Made by a program: the position numbers and the translations under genes. The notes under the pieces were generated by a model, which was not told the DNA's origin, made no database searches, and saw only the letters and a program-made list of their open reading frames with translations. This document shows, piece after piece, positions 58,790 to 64,000 of a stretch of DNA of 64,000 nucleotides. Source of the stretch: Neurospora tetrasperma FGSC 2508 (taxonomy: Eukaryota; Ascomycota; Sordariomycetes; Sordariales; Sordariaceae); NCBI RefSeq assembly GCF_000213175.1, contig NW_009799103.1, forward strand, positions 2,508,033 to 2,572,032, given 5' to 3'. Numbering within the stretch: the stretch's first letter is position 1; every line of letters begins with the position of its first letter.

Positions 58790-59935
58790 CTTGCCAGTGG
58801 CTTTAAGGGGAGCACAGCCTAAGCTCCCGGCATCAACGTGGGAAAGGTGGATTAAGTATTTAAGTGGGAGACGGGGGGAATTAGGACGCGATCAGCCGAG
58901 ACGCCGTGGAGTCGCAAAATACTATGGTAGATGGGAAATGCCGTTCGGGGGGTGGGAGGAGGAGGAGGGGTGGCGGCGGCGGCGTGGTGGTGGTTTGGGG
59001 AATGAACGGAGCCAAGTGGAAAGTGTCGAGGTACAACGAAGTGAGTGCTCAGCGTAGGTCGTTCGAAAGGTCCGCGATGGATGCCACTCACAATCAGGAA
59101 CGGAGCTGAGGTGCTGGAGTGGACGGTCTCGGGCGGTGGCTTCAATTCCACTTGTTAGGATACTACCGTACCGGGCTGTGTGGTAGGGAAGCGTGGCATC
59201 TCCATCGCACCTCACCTCCCGGGCCATTCAGTGCGGGCGGGCGCTGCAGCTGCCACTCGCACAGCACCTGTCCACTGCAGTTGGGGCCTTGCAGACACGA
59301 CTGGCGTGGCCTCAGCGGCACTCACCTCATCGATTCGTGCACCGCCACGCCATAAACACACAGAGGATCCGCAATTCAGGGGCTACGGCATGCGTAAGCC
59401 TCATTTAAGGGGCCGCAAGTCGAGGGTCGCACCAGCCACAACCTCCCATGTGAGACGGATCATGATGAACCCTGGCGGCCACCTGTACACAGCTTCCCTC
59501 AGTCAGACGCTAGACCGAACTGGGCGAGCTCTGTTGCTTCACTACAACTGAACAGCCGGGGCGAGGTGTTCACACGGCAGGAACCTCAGCGCCAACTTGT
59601 TTGTGAAGCTATCCCCAATTTCACCACTCCATGTATATCTGGTAACTTTGCCAGATTACTGAGGTTGTTATTTTGTTTGAACCCTTTTGAGTAAACCGGT
59701 GACCTCTTACATTGTCCCGTTTTGTTTCGTTCTCTCTCTACAAAACACCAACAACACCAACACCACCACATTCGAGCTGTGCCGTTTGACGTTGGTGACA
59801 TCCAACGTGGCACCTTTTCTCATCCCACTCATGATTGAGCTTTGAAACAGGCAGCCATCTCATCGAGCAATCTTTTACCTACGCATTACCTTCCTGCGTC
59901 ACCATAAATAAACCTGCTTCCTGGTCCGGACAACC
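58790..59935. promoter_or_regulatory. Shared divergent promoter, alpha-COP and UGGT
   Basis: A single 1146-bp region separates two head-to-head secretory-pathway genes. It has a GGA/GGC-rich purine block near 58945-58995 and a CAACACCAACACCAC array near 59750-59768. A CAACGTGGCA element (about 59803-59812) loosely resembles stress-response ACGTG cores. I see no gene in it. Confidence 0.55.
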
Positions 59936-62900
59936 ATGATCCGCCTCTCCCAGCTGCCGTGGGGTCTCGCGGCAGCCCTTGTCACGGCGACATGGCTTCC
60001 CTCACACCACGTTGCAGCTTCTCCTTCTGTAGACGTCGCACTCAAGGCTGCGTTTCCTTCACCTCCGTATCTGGTAGAGCTCCTGTAAGTTCCCTGACCA
60101 TCCCACTTCACCCGCACCGGACCATTCTCACATCCGAATCCAGCGAAACCGCGGCTTCCGAGAATGCTACTGCCTACTTCCCACTACTGGACTGCATTGC
60201 CAAGGGAGATTTTTCCCAGGCCAAGTCCGACAAAGAGCTCTATGAAAAGTTCCTCCAGATTCTTCAAGAAGATGGGCATGTGAACCCTGAGGCGCTGGCG
60301 ACCTTCAAGCTGGCTCTTTCGTTGCGGTCCGCTGCGCCCCGTGTCGAGGCTCATTATCAGTACTATACCACCGCTGTTGAGCCATATGTAGTGGCCGACG
60401 AGGACGGATGTGATCTGTGGTTTCTATACAACGGGAAGCAATACTGCAAAGCCAGCCTCGAAGCTTCATCGGGCCATGTCAACAGCAACTCCCGAGAGCG
60501 TACCTTGCCTTTTGACAGACAATTCGGTAGTGGCCATCAGGAAATTGTGCTCTATGCCGACATCACCTCCCCTGCCTTTGGGAAATATCACGAGGCCGCC
60601 ATGGAACTTGCTCGGAAAGGAGAGGCTTCGTATCGGCTGCGTTACAAGAGAAGCCTTGGACAATCAGATGATGCGCTCGCGGTCAACGGTTATGGCGTTG
60701 AGCTTACGCTGAAAAGGACAGACTACATCGTCATTGATGACAGGGATACTGGTGGTGACAAGGCCACCGGAGATGACTCCCAAAAGACCATTAGATCTGA
60801 TTCCGAGCTTGTCCTGGACGAGGATGAAGAGGTCGCAGACATCAAGCCCCTTGAAAAGTCCGAGCTTTCACCCCTCGCTGTCAAGGCGGCATCCTTCGTT
60901 ATGCAGAGCGAAGCGCCGTTTGATACCCTGCTTAAACTTACACAGGACTTCCCCAAGTACTCGACCAAGCTTGGAAAGCACAACGTGTCCAAGGAGTTTT
61001 TGGCCGAACATGAGTACAACAGGCAACTGCTGGTGCCACCAGGTGCCAACGTTCTGTGGATGAACGGTGTTCAGATGGTAGACAGACAGGTCCAGCCCTT
61101 TGGGCTTGTAGACATGCTTCGCCGGGAACGCAAACTCATCAACGGTGCCCTGGACTTGGGCCTGACTGGCCAGCAAGCCGTTTCCCTTTTGGGTCATGAC
61201 GAGGTTGCCGCCGCAAAGGCCACCGAGGAAGAGCCTCGTAGGTTCGACTGGCGGGATGAGCCCGAGGGTGGTCAGGTCATTATCTGGCTGAACAACATTG
61301 AAAAGGACAAACGTTACGCCGAGTATTCGCCGTCGGTCTGGGCTTTGATTCAGCACTTTGGACAAGGATTGCCTCAAGTTCGCAAGAACCTTTTCAACCT
61401 TGTTGTTCCTGTAGACTTCTCCAGGGCCGAGGATGTCACCCTAGTCACCAGACAGCTCCTTGCTTTCATGAAGCGAGGCATTCCTGTCCGGTTTGGCCTT
61501 GTCCCCCTAACTCCCACAGGCGAGGCCGTAGAACAGGCAAAGGTCCTGTACCATCTTCTCAACACGTATGGTTTGGCTGCCATGTCTACCTATCTGGAAA
61601 AGTCTCTTGAAGCCTCCAGTACCGATAAGCCCAACGAGGATATCTTCAATCTGGCCATCAAGGACCGTGAGATTCGACCAGACCATGAAGCGCTACCTTT
61701 CAAGGACATTTTTGCCTCCGAGGAGTTGGAAAAGCAGGTCCACCGCGCGAAGCGCTGGTGTGAACGCCTCAGGGCTGATACCGACATTCCCCCTGCCTTC
61801 ATAAACGGCTTCGCCATCCCCCGTGAAGAAGACTGGCTACGGAACATGAACCATAAGCTTATGGTGGACCTCCAGATGTTGCAACAGGCGGTTTATTATA
61901 ACAAGGTCAATGATCACACCAATGTCCCGGGCTTCTTCCTAGAGAACGCCATTGCCCGGCGCAATACGTTCATATACCCCGAAGATGCCAACGCCGTCAA
62001 GGTCCTGAATGTCAACAAGGTGTATAGCGAGCATCAACGTCTGTTCAGCAAGGTGCCTGTGGTTGACGCGGATGACACTGCCCCCAAGGAAGACTGGGCA
62101 GTACTTACAGTTGTTACGGACCTTAATAGCGTTGAGGGCCAGAAACTCCTTTACTTTGCGCTGCGTTTCCGACAGGAACATCAAGGAGTTCGACTCGATA
62201 TTGTTCATAACCCCGCTGACCTGGCCAACTCGCCTTCCATCATGAATCAGCGCGTTAAGGCCAAGGAGAGCAGTCTGCTGGAGGTTACCCGCCTTGTTGA
62301 CCTTGAAACTATCCTCGAGGAGGGCAAGCCTGAGGCGGATCCGGATTTTGATGCCGACCTTGCTAGCTTCCTCTCTAGCTTGAACTTGAAGTCTGGAGAC
62401 AATATGCTCATCCTCAATGGCCGCATCGTTGGTCCTATCGCGTCGGCAAATGACTTCGTAAAGGAGGATTTTGCTGAGTTCCTCCGAACGGAACGTATGA
62501 ACCGCATCCTTCCGGTTTACAAGGCAATCGAGGATCTTGGACTGACTGATAAGGTCTCTGGACCCTTGGCTGCTGCCAAGCTGACCTCGGTCACTGCTCT
62601 CTCGGGCATCTCAGATACTCCCCAGGGCATATTTGACTCTGCCCCGCCCATCAGAACAACGGCTTATAACAAACTAAACACCACGTACACCTCCTTCCAT
62701 GTCGGTAACCCGGAAACCGCCACGATCTTCTTTGTTGCGGTCATCAACCCTGCCAGTGAGATGGGTCAGAAGTGGGCTCCCATACTCAAGGTCCTCTCCG
62801 AACTTGAGGGTGTTCATCTGCAAGTATTTGTCAATCCACAGACTGAACTATCGGAGCTCCCCGTCAAGAGGTTCTACCGTTACGTCCTGGAATCTGCTCC

Positions 62901-64000
62901 CAGCTTCGATGAAAGCGGCAAGGTAAAAGCCTTGTCGGCGACCTTCAGCGGAGTGCCACCAGAGACCCTCCTCGTTGCCGGCATGGATGTCCCGCCTGCT
63001 TGGCTCGTCGCGTCCAAAGTATCCGTCGACGATCTCGACAACCTTCTTCTCAAGGACATCAAAGCCAAGAGAAACACAGAGCACGTAGAAGCCATCTACG
63101 AGCTGGAAAACATTCTAATCGAGGGTCACTCCCGGGAATTCCCGTCCGGCTCACCTCCGCGCGGCGTGCAGCTCGTCCTAGCAACCGAGAAACACCCCCA
63201 CTTCGCCGACACCATCATCATGGCCAATCTCGGCTACTTCCAATTCAAGGCCAACCCAGGCATGTACAACATCCACCTCATGGAGGGCCGTAGCTCCGAC
63301 ATCTTCACGCTCGACAGCGTCGGCGCCCAAGGCTGGTCCCCCGTCCCCGGCGACGAAACCACCGAGGTCGCCTTGCTGTCTTTCCAGGGCGCCACGCTCT
63401 ACCCCCGCCTAACTCGCAAGCCAGGCATGGAGCGCGAGGACGTTCTTCAGGACGAGACCACATCCCAAGACGAATCCCTCGTCTCCAAGGGTCTTAAATT
63501 CGCCGAGGGCCTCTTCGGAGCCAAGAAGCCCACCGAAAAGTCCATATCCGAGACCGAACACGCAGAAATCAACATTTTCTCCGTCGCCTCCGGCCATCTG
63601 TACGAGCGCATGCTCTCCATCATGATCCTTTCCGTCATGGAGCACACAGACCACTCGGTCAAATTCTGGTTCATCGAGCAATTCCTTTCTCCTTCGTTCA
63701 AATCCTTCCTCCCCCACCTGGCCGCCGAATACGGGTTCAAATACGAAATGGTCGCCTACAAATGGCCGCACTGGCTGCGGCACCAATCGGAAAAACAGCG
63801 CGAAATCTGGGGCTACAAGATTCTGTTTTTGGACGTCCTCTTCCCCTTGAGCTTGGACAAGGTCATTTTCGTGGATGCAGACCAGATCGTTCGCACGGAC
63901 ATGTACGACCTCGTCAGCCTCGACCTGGAGGGGGCCCCGTACGGGTTCACGCCCATGTGCGACTCAAGAACCGAAATGGAAGGCTTCCGCTTCTGGAAGA
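59936..64000 (+). CDS. UDP-glucose:glycoprotein glucosyltransferase (5' part)
   Basis: UGGT is the ER-lumen folding sensor that re-glucosylates misfolded N-glycoproteins so that calnexin rebinds them. Exon 1 is 59936-60084, the intron is 59 bp, and exon 2 starts at 60144 and runs past the window end. About 1335 residues are visible of an expected ~1500. MIRLSQLPWGLAAALVTATW is a signal peptide. The long N-terminal half contains the thioredoxin-like folding-sensor domains (for example VDVALKAAFPSPPYLVELLE and RYAEYSPSVWALI). From about residue 1190 the GT24 catalytic domain begins (INIFSVASGHLYERMLSIM), and the metal-binding DxD is seen in IFVDADQIVRTDMYDL near 1291-1293. The sequence is intact to the last base. 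The C-terminus with an expected ER-retention signal lies outside the window. Confidence 0.96.

Noticed and set aside
1-64000. Signs of RIP-mutated transposons
   Set aside because: I see no AT-rich, TpA-dense block with broken transposase or polymerase frames. Base composition stays even through the window.

Overview
The window is nuclear DNA of a filamentous ascomycete, almost certainly Neurospora or a very close relative in the Sordariaceae. The main evidence is a full-length WHITE COLLAR-1 blue-light receptor gene (24024-27578) with the Neurospora-type N-terminal polyglutamine tract. Supporting signs are short introns (mostly 60-100 bp) with GTAAGT/GTATGT donors and CTRAC-type branch sites, C-ending codon preference, long intergenic leaders and many simple repeats. 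I see no tRNA, 5S rRNA, transposon or CRISPR array. The sequence is a draft assembly: 935 Ns (29718-30652) are flanked by poly-C.

Layout, left to right: the 3' end of an unrecognised low-complexity protein (1-1010, +); formamidase (2899-4498, -); a UsgS-like membrane protein (5459-6892, -); the peroxisome-inheritance protein INP1 (8002-10153, +); an SDS23-type CBS-domain protein (10971-12739, -); importin beta-3/Kap121 (14721-18224, +); a 5.8-kb gene-free wc-1 upstream region; wc-1 (24024-27578, +); a repeat-rich 3' region with the gap; a NYN-domain protein (31938-34115, -); an RSC1/2-type double-bromodomain BAH protein (36349-40925, -); the deubiquitinase OTU1 (42887-44071, +); a mitochondrial carrier (45080-46381, +); a SKT5/CHS4-type chitin synthase activator (47368-50713, -); proteasome subunit RPN12 (53144-54156, +); alpha-COP (54638-58789, -); and the 5' part of UDP-glucose:glycoprotein glucosyltransferase (59936 to the window end, +). 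Exon structures were worked out by hand from splice signals and protein continuity.

Most genes are unlinked housekeeping functions, as is usual in fungi. The closest functional pairing is alpha-COP and UGGT, both of the early secretory pathway, which diverge from one 1.15-kb intergenic region.

The least expected signals are these. The WC-1 reading frame stays open and glutamine-rich for 117 codons beyond its TAG stop, and for 25 more after a following TGA. A 4-codon uORF has its stop overlapping the wc-1 start codon. The SKT5 gene has a 12-nt terminal exon that creates a CVVM prenylation box, whereas retaining the last intron would instead encode a hydrophobic tail. A 36-nt OTU1 exon carries the catalytic cysteine loop. 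The octamer TAGTGTAG is scattered through intergenic DNA well above chance.
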